64,000 nt of DNA. Source: Cymodocea nodosa. Its lineage: Eukaryota > Streptophyta > Magnoliopsida > Alismatales > Cymodoceaceae. The notes beneath the pieces are model-generated. The model was not told the DNA's origin. It ran no database searches and saw nothing but the letters and a program-made list of their open reading frames with translations. This document shows positions 11,220 through 24,032 of this stretch, in pieces. Every line of letters begins with the position of its first letter. Within the stretch, counting starts at the first letter, position 1. A program made the translations under genes and the position numbers. The stretch lies in NCBI GenBank assembly GCA_036874045.1, contig CM072337.1, positions 1,488,001 to 1,552,000 on the forward strand, read 5' to 3'.

Positions 11220-12385
11220 AGTACGTGTGAATGGTGGAGAATCACACTAATTGCAGGAAGCATCGAAAGTTCCTTTAAGTTTTACAACACCACCATAATC
11301 GCTAACCATCAAAGGTTTGTGAGGATACTTTCCAAATGTCAGGTTTATTCTGAGCCAAATACGGTAACTGACAACTACTATGAGGAGTGATCGCGCTACA
11401 GAAAAGAAAGTCACTTTCACCAAGCACCAACATGTCTTAGGAGATTATAAAGCTTTTAGCATTGGTTTCAGGTTGATGCCAATATATAGAAGAGGAGATT
11501 AACTTACAAATCTCGATTCGTGATTCTATAGGGAGAGGAGGTGTGACTGTAAGTAATTAAGTTTTCAGTTGTGTAATCATGTCGCATGTAGTGACATAAG
11601 TTCTTATTGTCGATAGAGAATTTTTACATTTAACCTTTCATTCATCTTAAGGAACATATCAAAACAAAAATACCAAAAAACTAATTATTTGTGTTTATAG
11701 TTAGTATTTATGTGTTATATTATTTATTTTGTATTGTGATTAATGTTATCATTATCAATATTGTGAATGTTTCGTATTTATTTGATTTAGAAAATAGAAA
11801 ATAGTTTTATTGATTACTGAAATTGATTCATACAGAATATTCAAAAAAATCTTAATGGTTACTATTCAAACTATCTGAATGTTAGTGCTGATTAATGACA
11901 AATCTCAAATTAACTAACATTAAAAAGCTTAATTGATGTTATTTACATTCTATAAAACCACCTAATGGATGGCTGAATTCCTTTGTGAATAGCAAAAATT
12001 TAATTGAAAACTACCAGATAGACTTGTGGAGTTAACTTAAGTCTATGAAGATAGTTCGTTGAGTTAACTATAAATCTATGAACTAAGTCTATTGAGTTAA
12101 CTGTAAATCAACAGAGAGCTTAATTGAACACATATAAAACTTTAGTTATAAAAATCAAAATAGTACATTATTTTTACTCAATCTCTGTGGGATCGACCTA
12201 TACTTACACACAAATACAATAGACACTATGCACTTGTAGTTAAAATACAAATTGGACTTAATAGCTAATTTGTATGAAAAGTTGTTTGTTTACTTCTAAA
12301 AAAGTTTATTAATATAAGTATAAAAACAATTCAAACAAGTTTTCTAAATAGACAAGTTTTCTAGCACCGTTACCAAGGATTAGAC
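11220..12385 (+). mobile_element. Fossil LTR of a Ty3/gypsy-type element (copy X1)
   Basis: Non-coding repeat sharing long blocks with two other copies in the window (X2, X3). It contains the CTGTGGGATCGACC block followed by ACTTACACACAAATAC that is common near the end of plant gypsy LTRs, and just beyond it, near 12360-12385, a worn stretch resembling the tRNA primer-binding site of Tat/Athila-like elements. No internal coding region is attached. It looks old and broken. Confidence 0.5.
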
Positions 12386-13239
12386 AAGTTTTCTACTACC
12401 ATTGTTGGGGATTAGACAGTTCTCCATTCTCTTCTCTCCCTCCCTCCTCCTTCCAAGCTTGAGCAACCAACTACATAGGCATGGTGAGCCAAGGGTCTTG
12501 ACGTCCTCCCCCATCTTGCTTCCATGTCCACCTTCTTACAATGAGCACCACATCTAAGGCTTCATGGTGAAGTGAGCGGCCTCATTGGGAGGATTAAGTT
12601 GAAGACATTGGTGGATTGAGGAGGCACTATAGCTCTATCCTTAGAAAGGGTTGCTTATACAAAGTTTGAGGGCCTCAAGAGAAAAGTGGCCACTCCATTT
12701 TCAACCCAACGAAGGTACATCTCAAAGGAGGAAACCCAACGTGTGGCAATATATATATATATATTTCTTTTAGAGATGAAATGTACATTTCATGATGGTC
12801 GGTAGTGATCCTGCTATTTCAATGCTGCATCGATGTTAAAAACAACCTTCTTTATGATTCAATGAATAACTGTTGTTTTCCTAACTACAAACTAAACTGA
12901 TTGGTGAAATAAAATCGACTTGATACATACAAGTTTTTATCATCCATTGCAAATGATTAAAAGGTTTTTGTGTCATGTTACAAATCATTTCAAAGTTTTT
13001 AACAACCAACATCAAGGACAAGAAGATGGAAACAAACATCAAAGACAGTTGAAGGACGCATGTTTCTAGTAAGTAGTTTAGGAGGTACTTGTGTGTATCT
13101 GAAGAATGATAAAAAGAAATTTAAAAAAAAAAAAAAAGGTAAGGAATACATAGAAAATAAAAAAAGTATTTTAGGAGAGTTGGAATTTTGTTCAAAACAT
13201 TTTTCGTCCAATTCTCGCCGCACAAACACCTCCCTTTAG
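12386..13239. other. Spacer, possible internal debris of the X1 element
   Basis: Follows the primer-site-like stretch of X1. Mixed composition, no recognisable protein. A short (TA)n run lies near 12750-12765. Confidence 0.35.
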
Positions 13240-13930
13240 GGGTATTAACTGTGTGCAGTGTCTTTCATCAAGGCCGGTTAGGCCGGTTAATCTGGTCGGG
13301 TGGTTTCGCAATTACCGCTATCAACTCAAGGTTTTAACCTCATCCTGGTCGTTATTAGGCTTGGTCCACCCGCGCGTGGTGACTTAATTTCCACGATGTT
13401 GTCCCTGACGACGGCGAATTTATTAATTGCCCAGTGGCCAACCGAGAGACAGAAGCTTGGGGGAGAAATCTCAAATCTCGTCGCTTTAGGAGGGAGGACC
13501 TTTTAAGGGAGTGCGGGAAGGAAAGAAAAAGAAAAAGAAAAAGAAAAAGAAAAAGAAAAAGAAAAAGAAAAAGGGGGAAGCCGACACAAGTTGTTGCCGG
13601 ACGTGCGTTGCATGGGAGGAAGAAGGAAGTGGTTGTGGTGGCGGTCGATGATTCCCAAGTGAAAGGACGTCCGATGACGACGGCTGGGCCGGTGGCGACG
13701 ATTCCATCTGTCCGACGACGATACATGACTGCTCCACGAGGACCACGCTGCTTGTCCCCTGTTGGCCTGGAGAAACCTTTTTACTTCCGTCATCTCTCAC
13801 GCGTGGACGTCCCATCACTCCGTCTTCCCACCCACCGGACGAGTTTTACAGTCCCTACCCACATTTCTGAAGTCGATTGCGTGTTAATTCGATGCATGTT
13901 GTGTGTTTCGATCATGTATATATGATTACT
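13240..13930. other. GC-richer island of unknown nature
   Basis: A stretch with clearly higher GC than its surroundings, with several CCGG/CGAC motifs and a hexanucleotide repeat inside. Open frames exist on both strands, but the longest are driven by the repeat (Lys-Arg or Phe runs) and none shows a domain. It could be an old promoter or first exon left behind by a lost gene. I cannot name it. Confidence 0.35.
13520..13573. repeat. (GAAAAA)n hexanucleotide repeat
   Basis: About eight to nine units of GAAAAA. It explains the artificial Lys/Arg-rich and Phe-rich frames crossing it. Confidence 0.95.
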
Positions 13931-14159
13931 TTAATAATCGGCTTCCTTAATTAACAAGTACAGGTGGCAACCAGCAAATGCTTGGCTGCATCGGTTACGT
14001 TTAGTTGACAGCGTATATATGACTCGTGATAAAATTTATAATAACAAACTAATTCGGAATGTACCCGTCAAAATCTCAATCGATTAAGTTCTTAGTTCGG
14101 GGGCAGATTCAATATTTTGCAATATCCCAAGGCTTGCCTCTGTTTGACGTGTGAATTCG

Positions 14160-15236
14160 ACCAACCGTAGAAATAGGGACGTGTGGTTTAAAATCAATTG
14201 ATTATACCTGAATGGGTGTTTTATATATATAAAATCATGTTATAGTCACGGGCAAATCTTGACTTATTGCCACACATGGAGGCTAATATGTAAATGTTAA
14301 ATAAATACTAGATTTGCCCACACCTATTCTCATATGGGACGTGTGGTTTAATCTTTTATATGGGTTGATGTCAGTATATTAAAGAGGATATCAACTTACA
14401 AGTATTGGTTTGCGATTCTATAAAAGAGGAGTCAAGATTGTAAGTGGTTAAATTTTTAGTGGTGTAATCACGTCGCATGTAGTAACGAAAGTTTTTACTA
14501 CCGGTAAAGATTTTTACATTTCAACTTTCACTCATCTTCAAGAACATATCAAAACAAAAATATCAAAAACAACTCATTATCTGTATTTACATTTAATACT
14601 AAAGTATTGTATTGTTTGTTTTATATCGTGATTAATATTATCATTGTTAGTATCGTGAATGTTTTATATTTGTTTGATTCAAAAAATAGAAAATAGTTTT
14701 ATTATTTACTGAAATTGATTAGTCCAAGATACTTAAAGATTTTAATGTTTACTCTTTGAAATATCTGAATTTTAGTGTTGCTTAATAACAAATCTTAGAC
14801 TAACATTAAAAAGCTTAATTGATGTTATTTACATTCTGTAGAACCGCCCAATGGATGGTCGAATTCCCTTGTGAATAGTAGTATTTAATTGGAAATGTAG
14901 ACTCGTGGAGTTAACTTAAGTTCACAAGGTTAGTCCGTTAAGTTAACCATAATTCTACGAATTAAGTCTGTTGAATTAACTGCAACTCAACGGAGTACTT
15001 AACTGAACACATATAAACTCTAATATAAAAATCAAAATAGTACAAAATTCTTACTCAATCTCTGTGGGATCAACCTGTACTTGCACACAAATACAACTAT
15101 ACTATGCACTTGTAGTTAAAAATACAAATTGGACTTAATATATAATTTATGTGAAAAGTTGTTTGTCTACTTCTAAAAGAATTTATTAATATAAGTATAA
15201 AAACAAATCAAATAAGTTTTCCAACACCAATACAAT
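14160..15236 (+). mobile_element. Fossil LTR of the X family (copy X2)
   Basis: Closely parallels X1, same orientation, over about 14360-15230: the GATTCTATAAAAGAGGAG block, the ATGTCGCATGTAGT-like block, ATTGATGTTATTTACATTCT, and the CTGTGGGATC block near its right end. Family Ty3/gypsy-like by the terminal motif. No coding region attached; broken and old. Confidence 0.5.
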
Positions 15237-15289
15237 AATCATCTAAAAAACAAAAATATTCTTATTCTACTAATTTCTCTAGTATTTGA

Positions 15290-16370
15290 TCTATAAAAGG
15301 TAAGGGAAAATGATCTTTCCTAGTCACAACATTCAACTTCCTATAATTTATACACACTCTCCAACTTGATTGAATTCTAATAGGTATCAAGTCTTGACTT
15401 TCAATACAATACTTTAGTATTAAATGTAAATACAGATAATGAGTTATTTTTAGTATTTTTGTTTTGATATATTCCTGAAGATGAGTGAAAAGTGAAATGT
15501 AAAAATCTATATCAACAATAAAAACTTCTATCAGTACATGCGACGTGATTATACCACTAAAAATTTAACCACTTTCAATTTTGTCTCCTCTCCTTATAGA
15601 ATCACGAACCAAGACTTGTGAATTGATCTCCTCTTTAGTATACTGACATCAACTCGAAACCAAGGCTAAAAGATTTATGATTTCCTGAGATATGAGTCGA
15701 TGCTTAGTGAAAATGGTTTCCCTTCCTACGACACGATCACTCCTCACAGTGGCTGTCAATCACCATATTTGGCTCGGAATTGACCCGACATCTGGAAAGT
15801 ATCATTACATACCTCCGATGGTTGATGATTTTGGTGATATTGTGGAGCTTCAGGGAACTTCTGACATTTCCTATAATTAGCACGGTCCTCCAACTCACAC
15901 ACAATTCCTTCGTCTTTCTCCTTTTATTTTATATTTCTTTTAGTAGTAACTGTTTCTGTTTAAATGATTAGTTGAATTTCCTTTATTCATATCAACAATA
16001 GTGATTTATTCTTCATTCCACGAGTTAATTTCTACATGATACGTGCAATCATGATATTCCGTAATGTTTCGAGTTAGGCTCATGTAATTAACTTAAGTCC
16101 ATTAGAATAGTTCATTAAGTTAACTGTAACTCCATGAAGTAAGTATATTAAGTTAATAGTAATTCAATGGAATGTGTAATTTAACATATATGAAACTCTA
16201 GTTATAAAAATCAAAATGGTACACAATTTTTACTCAATCTTTGTGGGATCAATATGTACTTTCACACAAATACAATAGACATTATGTACTTGCAGTTAAG
16301 AACAAATTAGATTTAATATCTAATTTGTGAAAATTATTTGTTTAATTCTAAAAGAAATTATCAATATATA
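15290..16370. mobile_element. Rearranged X-family fossil (copy X3), partly inverted
   Basis: About 15405-15900 is the reverse complement of the left half of X1/X2, while about 16080-16340 matches their right half in forward orientation. X2 and X3 therefore face each other over the left-half blocks (14360-14590 against 15410-15680). This implies a second insertion or an inversion within an older copy. Confidence 0.5.
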
Positions 16371-17640
16371 ATTAAACCAAATGAAAATCACTCAAACAAA
16401 GTTTTTAAGTAAATATACATATATAATTAAATAACAAAACAAACAACATTTTTTAAATAAATATGTATCTTTTCAATAGTAATATTTTAATTTTGAAAAT
16501 AATAATTTATTATCCTGTATATGTCAATCATTAAGTATTAATCTTGTAACTAAATAATTAACTATATCTACATACTAAAGCATTGTCTCTATTGTCATTA
16601 ATTATTCATTAGGAAAATTATCCTTAATATCTAATTTAGTTTTTGATATTTGAAATCTTTACAAGTAATTAATCACTCCATTTTAACATCATTTTTTCTC
16701 TTTAATTTCTAAATCAAATTATAATAATAATAATATTATATCAAAGTTAAATAGAACATCCTTTAATAAGTTGATTAAAGGTCTAACTATCTTGCTAAAG
16801 TTTTTAATAAATCTTATATAAAATCTTGTATGACCTAAAAATGATGTAATATCTTTTATTATTTTAGATTTTCATAAATTTGAAATAACTTATATTTTCA
16901 CATTATCTACCTTCGATCCTTTCGTTGAAATGATATGACTTAAGATTATTTCTTATTTAACCATAAAATTATATTTTTTTAAATTCAAAATTAAATTTTT
17001 TTATGAATAATGAACTAATACTAATTTCAAATTTTTAAAACACAATTTAAATGAATCTCAAAGTAAAATCATACATGAATATTTCAAAAATATCATCTAT
17101 CGTTCCAATGAAAATACTTTACATGTATATTTGAAAAGTAAATGATGCATTACATAACCTAAATAACATTTTTTTAAAGACATATGTTCTATTAAGACAA
17201 GTAAAATTTATTTTTTCTTAATATTTTAATGATACTAAAATCTGATTATATCTTAAATATTTATTTAGAAAATAAAAATACTCTTATTTTAATAAAATTT
17301 TTAATATTTAATTTATAAATAATAATAATAAATAATATTTCCTAATTACAACATTCAACTTCTAATAATATATACATACTCTCCAATCTAATTAAACTCT
17401 TATAAGTATAAATTTTAACTTTCATTCTTAATTACTATTATACTAGATTTTTTAAAACTACGTAAATTAAACTCACCTAAGAACTATCAGATATATAATA
17501 TAATTATATAACTATTTCATTATTTCTTTATTTCTTCTTTAAATTAAGATTTAATTTTTTATTTTAATTAATTTAATATTTTCTTTTAAATCTTATATAA
17601 AATTCTAAATATATCTAAACATAACAAAAAATATATTAAT
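16371..17640. other. Very AT-rich spacer, nothing recognised
   Basis: Dominated by A/T with ATAAT and TTTAAT strings. I see no gene, tRNA or clear terminal repeats. Confidence 0.5.
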
Positions 17641-18148
17641 TATATTATTAAGAAATAACCAAATATGCACAACATTTGTACAGATGTTTTGTTTTGAAAT
17701 TTCTCCCTAAACTAATGATCTCCATTGAGGACACTTTCTTGACTTAAATCGTCTTCATATAGAAGAAGGGGAAGGTGTAAATTACCGTCTTCCGCCTTGC
17801 ATTTTTTGCTTTTTTGGTTAAATTACATGAACAACCTTAGCTTCACATTTAATCACATAATAACGACAGAATCTTTTGGCCATAACGATCTCAATGCATC
17901 GTTTGATTTTTAAGTGAACTACTAAAATATTTACAATAGATATTTTCAATTTTTTGACTGTTATGTTTAAGTCACCTTGAAAAGGTTGCACATTTCTTGA
18001 TAACCAAGTAAACTTCAACATGCGGTGCGGACAAGAGGAAGACCGACTGCTTTACAAAAATACAAAAACAAAGGGGCTGGACTACAATTTCCATTGAAGG
18101 AAACATAGGAAGCCCGGTAATTGTCCCATGCAACCGTCGGAGAATAAT
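17641..18148 (-). other. 3' UTR/flank of AGO-B (reference copy of the relic family)
   Basis: Directly behind the AGO-B stop codon. It is the intact parent-like version of relics 1 and 2. Being contiguous with a complete AGO gene here, it is best read as AGO 3' UTR and downstream DNA rather than as an independent repeat. Confidence 0.65.
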
Positions 18149-21100
18149 CTAACAGTAGAACATCACATTGCGGACGTTATCCATGATCTTCGGCAAATCC
18201 ACCACCTCTGCCTCCCGTGCTCTGCCGCCGCCGCTACCCTTGGAGCCTGCGGCGGAGCCGCCACCCTCGGAAGACTCTTCCAGGTAGTAACGTGCTCGGA
18301 AGGCCGCGAGATGAGCGTAGTACACAGGCGGAACTGCAACCACCGGAAAAACGGTAGAAAATATATAAGATCATGCAAATGTTTCTGGTGTTATATGACA
18401 AAAAAATAAGCCCAGTTATAAAGAAAAATAAAGATGTTTTGTTGGTAGAAAATTTGCAGATGACACCACGAAGTATGCCTAAAATAGAAAAGAAAAACTC
18501 ACCTCTCGAAACGGAGCGTGTACATCTGGCGTATCTGGAGAAAAGGAAAGGAAACCAAGTGGAAGAAAAGAAGAATCGATCAGGGGAAACATGAAATGAA
18601 TTAAAAAACAAAAATACGCCGCCAACAACGAATATTAATTATTATATTATTACCTACCAAAGAAAGAAGAACAAATTAAGCAGAAATAAAGATTGACTGA
18701 CTACCAACAACACAAGGAGCACCATACTTACATGTAGCACAAGTTATTCGTAAGAATCTGCATTGCATCAGCCGAAAATCCATTCTCGTCGTAAAGAACG
18801 TGGTAATGTGTTGGTCTGCTTGTACCCTGAAATAATTGCAAAATGTATCAAATTTCAATTTGGAGAAATTCATCATCATGTAAGGTTGTGAAACTACTCG
18901 ACATTTCTTGTGATATAAACTTAAGCTTGCGTCCTTTTATCCAAAATCCAATCAGAAAGAACAACTATAATAACGGTGCCCGGAATAAATACCTTGATCC
19001 CCGCATGAGAACAGAGGAAGAAATCGAATTCTGTGGGGTGACATATGCCTCTGTCCACCACAGTACCTGCAAAAACAATAATTACCTTGTGACATAAGTG
19101 TACCAGCTAGCGTGTAAATATATATAGTTTTACCCAATAGATGATACTAATTTTAGTATGTTACTTACCAGCAAGAATATTTCCAGTTTTATCTGAACCT
19201 TGAGGACCTACGGGAAACAATCTCGTATGGTGTCTTTTCTGTACCACCACAAATGTGATAGGTGGAAGATAATCAGCTTGTAGAGCAGCACATGCCTGCT
19301 CATTGTTATATATAATATTAAACCAGCACAAGAAGAAGAATATGAATTGAATTAATATGGCAAAAAAAAAATCAATGCAGGTCAATGACAAAACATGGGG
19401 AAGAGAGACAAATTCAACCTTTCGAATGGCATCTATCTCATGCAACAGGACCGCATTGAACTGACCTTCACTAACCCCATCTCTGAAAATTATCATCCAA
19501 CATTCACCACACATGATTGAAAGCAAACAAGTCAAAGAATATGTTTTGTCAAGCATCGCCATGTAGTACCTGTAGAAAATTATGCGATCAGGCTTCAAAC
19601 CGGTCTCCTTGTAGAAAGCCTTTAAGTGATCCCTAAAAACAAACCATCACAATTATTCGGAGAGGTAGTAGTACTAGAAGATTACTTTAACATGTAGATT
19701 AGGAAAAGCAATGAAGAACCACTTGCATTATCATTCCCCCATGGACTACATTCCCATCAGCACCAAGGCGAGAGGTGTAGAGGTCGCTGATTATCTCATC
19801 TCTATGTTTTTGTGCAGAAACCAAACATCTATATTTGCTAACCTCTGGCCAATCCATTGAGGCGACAACCTACAAGCAAGAAAGAAAGGTATTAGCAAAA
19901 CAAGGAACATGTATGTACTGTGAATACAAATAAAATATAGAGGATTAAATGGAAAGCATACCGCAGCAATGGAAGGATCACTATCTTCCCCAGGCTGAGG
20001 ATGAGTAACGTCAGCTCCAAAGATAATTGTTGTCTTGTCCCAAACAAATGGCAAACATGATCGATTGTCATAAATTTCAGTATTCCGCCCCCCACACTGG
20101 AAAAATAGAAAGCACACAATAAGAATCATAGAGGTCGAAAAAAGAACACAATTAGAATCATAAAGAATGAAGGTAAGTACTTTGACATTGATCTTTAAAG
20201 CAACATTTTCAAGATATTGAGGATTGTATCTCATCACATTCCTTGGTTGACAACATTGTGAAACGATACCCAACTCAGTTTCACAGATCTTTTTAATTCT
20301 TCCTGCATGAAAGAAGTTTTAATAAAATCTGGTAAAAATATAAGATCATACGGGAATTATTCGTAAGAGCTAAAATTTTTACAATATTACCATAAGAGCT
20401 AGACCGATCTGGCAGAACAACAACCAACAACTGCAACAAAGGTTTTCCACGTTTGACAATATCATGAAGAGCATTATCGATGTTATTTGGCAACGACCGA
20501 GAGAAAATTTGGTGATCAGCAGTAAATTTCTAGGTATATCAATCAAATAAGCCCAACCAAAACAGATATCAGTGAGGTCCTTAATCATAAAACATAATAA
20601 CCAAAAAAAATCAATGGCAGCAAGGTTATGAATTAATACCATTCCCATCCTCTTGCAAGTTTTGATCAATTCATAACAAAAAATTTTAACACTATTATCA
20701 TCACACTTGGAGAAGTTCATAATCCCCCAACAGTTCACAATGCCACCATTTACCATCTTCTGTGAAAGTAACCACGAAAAATGAGTAAAAGATGGTGGGT
20801 ATAAATATGCAATCAATGCACAAAGAAGACGCAACCCAAAAAAAAAAAACATACACAAGCTTCAATGTTTGATTGGCAGAATAAATTTAAAAAAAAAGTG
20901 ATGAGAATAAAAATATGGAGAACACAAAAAAATTAGTCCGAACAAATCTTATCCACAACAAAGTCAAACCTTGTCAATCATATTCCAAGATCCACGATTG
21001 GGAGAACATAGCTGCAGTCTGCCATTTTTGTTGAAATATTTGAGCTGAAAAGTAATTAAGCAAAGTAACATAAGAACAAAAAGGCATCTGAAGCTATTTC

Positions 21101-23952
21101 TTTCCACAAGTGTTTTCCAAAGGAAATAATTTTTTTTACCATTGGGGCAGGCAATAAGTGTGCTCCAACACGAGTTGGATTGTTTGCAATATGGATTCCA
21201 AACTCTTTGGCGAATTTATCATTGGCATAATCATTACCAGTAACCATCTGAAGAATACAGAAATTTCAGCAACTAGCATAAACTGAAAGGTATAATAAAC
21301 TACAAAACTATTAAGCATTGAATGATAGTATTGAGTAAAAGGGTTTATCATTATATAAATCCAGATTCTATTTCTTTCTCAACCAATGTGAGACATACAC
21401 ATTACGTCTTAAGCCTACATACAAGTGTCTTTTTCTTAAATTTGACGGATGCGCATCAAAAGCATGTGAAATTTCAACTTAAAATCAATAGATGGTGAGT
21501 GGAAACATCCATCATTATATAAACCATGGTTCTATTACTTTCTTTAATTGATTTAAAACTTTTCAACATCATCATACAAGTGAAACAAATTACATCAGTT
21601 ATTCTCTCTCGCACACCACACCACGGAGTAGTTGCAGTAATAATAAATAATATCATCGTTTTAGCACAAGCATTATCACCATCTCAACATCATGTTCACA
21701 GTGAAAATGAGATGAAAAGAGAGCCAACATTATCGAATAACACAGAAATCAAAAATTTACCTCCTTGACAGCATCCAATCTTTCCTGGGGACGCCTGGCA
21801 GTCACAAACAATAACTCCCTAACCTGTTTGTCGTTGAGCTTCTTCGTATACCTCTGACCCGGAACAATTTTACACACCTGCATCAAATCTTCCTATCAAA
21901 AAAATATTCCAATCGACACATATAATACTACAACAACAACATTGACAATCTAAACCACAATCCAAAAGCATAGGACCCGCCACATGAATGCCGATAACAT
22001 ATATAATCCGTCTGAAATTTTATATGTCAACCAGACCACATTCAAAATCACCTCAATTGGCACGTACGTTGGTCTAGATTCACTTCCACATTGGAGGCAA
22101 GGCCACTTGTCAAACTGCAACTGGAATCTGTAATTTTGATGAAAATATCCGGCAACGGAAATTTGCAATCCATCGGGTCCTTCAAACCTAACAACCACAG
22201 ATAGACAGCTCAAGGAAGTCAAGCTTAAAGGCTTAAGAGAGGCATTGGCGCACATCAAATTAGCAGGGCAAGAAAGGAAGCATACATCAAATGAGCAGCC
22301 GGCATAGAAGAGACACCAGTGACTCTGTAACGTCTACACATACCAGGCCTGTGGGTTGTCTCAACATTGACCCCCCTTAGTGCTTTTTTCAACTTAAAAA
22401 GGAGAATAAACACGTCAACATATGCAAAACAACGTTCAAGGAAAACCATCAGAGCCGCATAAGTTAATTACAGATGAGTACCTTGAGGCGTTCAGCTTCT
22501 TGCATAGGCCTGTTCAAATACTTTATGCCAAGATAGCTGGAGATGAAATCAATGACAGGAATAGCCTCAAAAAAAGGGGTGGCAGATAGATCTACAAAAT
22601 GAAGAGAAGTTAATAGAATAGATTGCATTCGTTGAACAATAAGAAAATAGAATAGAGCAATATCGATTCATCCTTGAAGAGAATGATGGAAATCATACCA
22701 ACGTTAAAAGAAAGTCCCAACTGAGATGGACGGAGAGATTGGTAGTAACCTTTCCAACACTCGACACCATTTGCGAGTGGTTTTGGTTGGCCAAAGTAGG
22801 GGGAGAAAAAGGATCTACCTACACAAACGTGCCTGCACAGAGGAAAGAAGGATTAGGAAAAGGATGCATGGAAACCACCAAAAATTTGCATTAAATTATA
22901 AAATGTTGTCACGGAATGATGGATGCTGCCATACTTGGTGGATGCCAAAGCACGCAGAACCACATCAAGTGACTGGATGGTTTCATGGGGACAATCTAGT
23001 TGTTGTCCTTGAAGAAAGCTTAGCAGACGGAAATAGTCCAATTTTGCAGCAAAGCTAATCGACACTTTGTATTCCCTTTCCTTCGTCCTGTGCCATACAT
23101 GGAAAAGAAGGTGTACAAAAATAAGCAAGGCAGCTCAAAGGAATGCACATCTTTTGGTTGAATCCAAATGGAGGAGAACGAGAGCTCCAAAGACATAACA
23201 TGTTAAGAACTCACTTGGAACCGCTACTGCCGTCATCATTCAACTTGACAAAGAAGTCTTCGGATTGAAACGGTAAAGGGCCGGCGGTGTAAATGTTCTT
23301 CCGCCCATCGTACGCCGGAAGCCGTTTACCAAAACGAGAGTCTCTGTAAAGAATGACGAGCTTTCCGACGATGTCTCGGTTGAGACGTTTGGAAGTCACC
23401 TCCGGGGTTATTGTTAACTAAGTAAGTGGATGATGGAAATAAAAAAAATAAAGGGTAAAAAAAGTGCAACAGAGGAAGATATGGATTGGAAGAGAGGAGG
23501 AGGAGGAGGAGAGATTTCGATCCATCGATCGCACTTACATCGTAGTGATATATTTCAGCATCAGGTTTGTCCAAAGTGACCAGAAAATGGTTCGCCGTCA
23601 CTAAAACCTCCTTCCCTATCGTCCCAAAACCCGGCCGGCCAGCCGGCGTCAAAGCCTTGGAGGACGACGGAGGCGTTGGCGCCGCAGAATCGATGGAAAG
23701 GTTCATCAATTGCGACGCCACTGTAGATGTTGTGGACGTCGAAGACGGAGGCAATGGAGCAGGAAAGGCAGTTGGCTGTCGAGACAGATACTGGCTTCCA
23801 CTTACACTATCACCACGACCACTGCCTCGGCTTATACCTCCACCATCACCACGTCCTCGTCCTCTACCGCCACGTCCACGAGATTGAGCACCGCCCCTAC
23901 CGCCATCCCCGCGCCCTCCGCGACCAGCTTCGCCGCCTCTTCTCCCAGACAT
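18149..23952 (-). CDS. Argonaute protein, copy B (complete, 951 residues, AGO5/MEL1-like)
   Basis: Small-RNA-guided slicer. Exons leftward: 23539-23952, 23215-23417, 22935-23087, 22699-22832, 22482-22591, 22286-22392, 22052-22187, 21761-21877, 21140-21247, 20970-21044, 20640-20759, 20391-20529, 20181-20302, 19962-20096, 19727-19869, 19570-19632, 19419-19482, 19169-19295, 18993-19066, 18732-18826, 18503-18534, 18149-18333; the sum is 952 codons with stop. Gly/Arg-rich tail (about 3-48), N domain (RPGFGT, ANHFLV), PAZ (about 302-419), MID ([16 protein letters not shown]) and PIWI. Slicer residues are present: D675 (FGADVTHP), E716 (HRDEI), D761 (FYRDGVSE), H898 (YYAHLAAF). It ends in VMFYC as AGO1/AGO5-type proteins do. 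Intron 15 appears to use a GC donor (GCAAGT after 19727); otherwise the frame fails. Introns are mostly short; intron 8 (21248-21760) holds a repeat-like insert. Start chosen at ATG 23952, before the RGG tail. The AGO5/MEL1 placement (germline phasiRNA binding in rice) is from resemblance; AGO1-like is the alternative. Confidence 0.93.
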
Positions 23953-24032
23953 CGTCGTCGGCGAGAAGTGAAGCTTAGCAGAACGGGAAACCGATACGAT
24001 CTAAAATACACGTCGTGATGCATGCAAGGCAA

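Noticed and set aside
13434-13925. Long Lys/Arg-rich open frame and its Phe-rich counterparts on the other strand
   Set aside because: They run through a GAAAAA hexanucleotide array; composition is forced by the repeat and no domain or splice context supports a protein.
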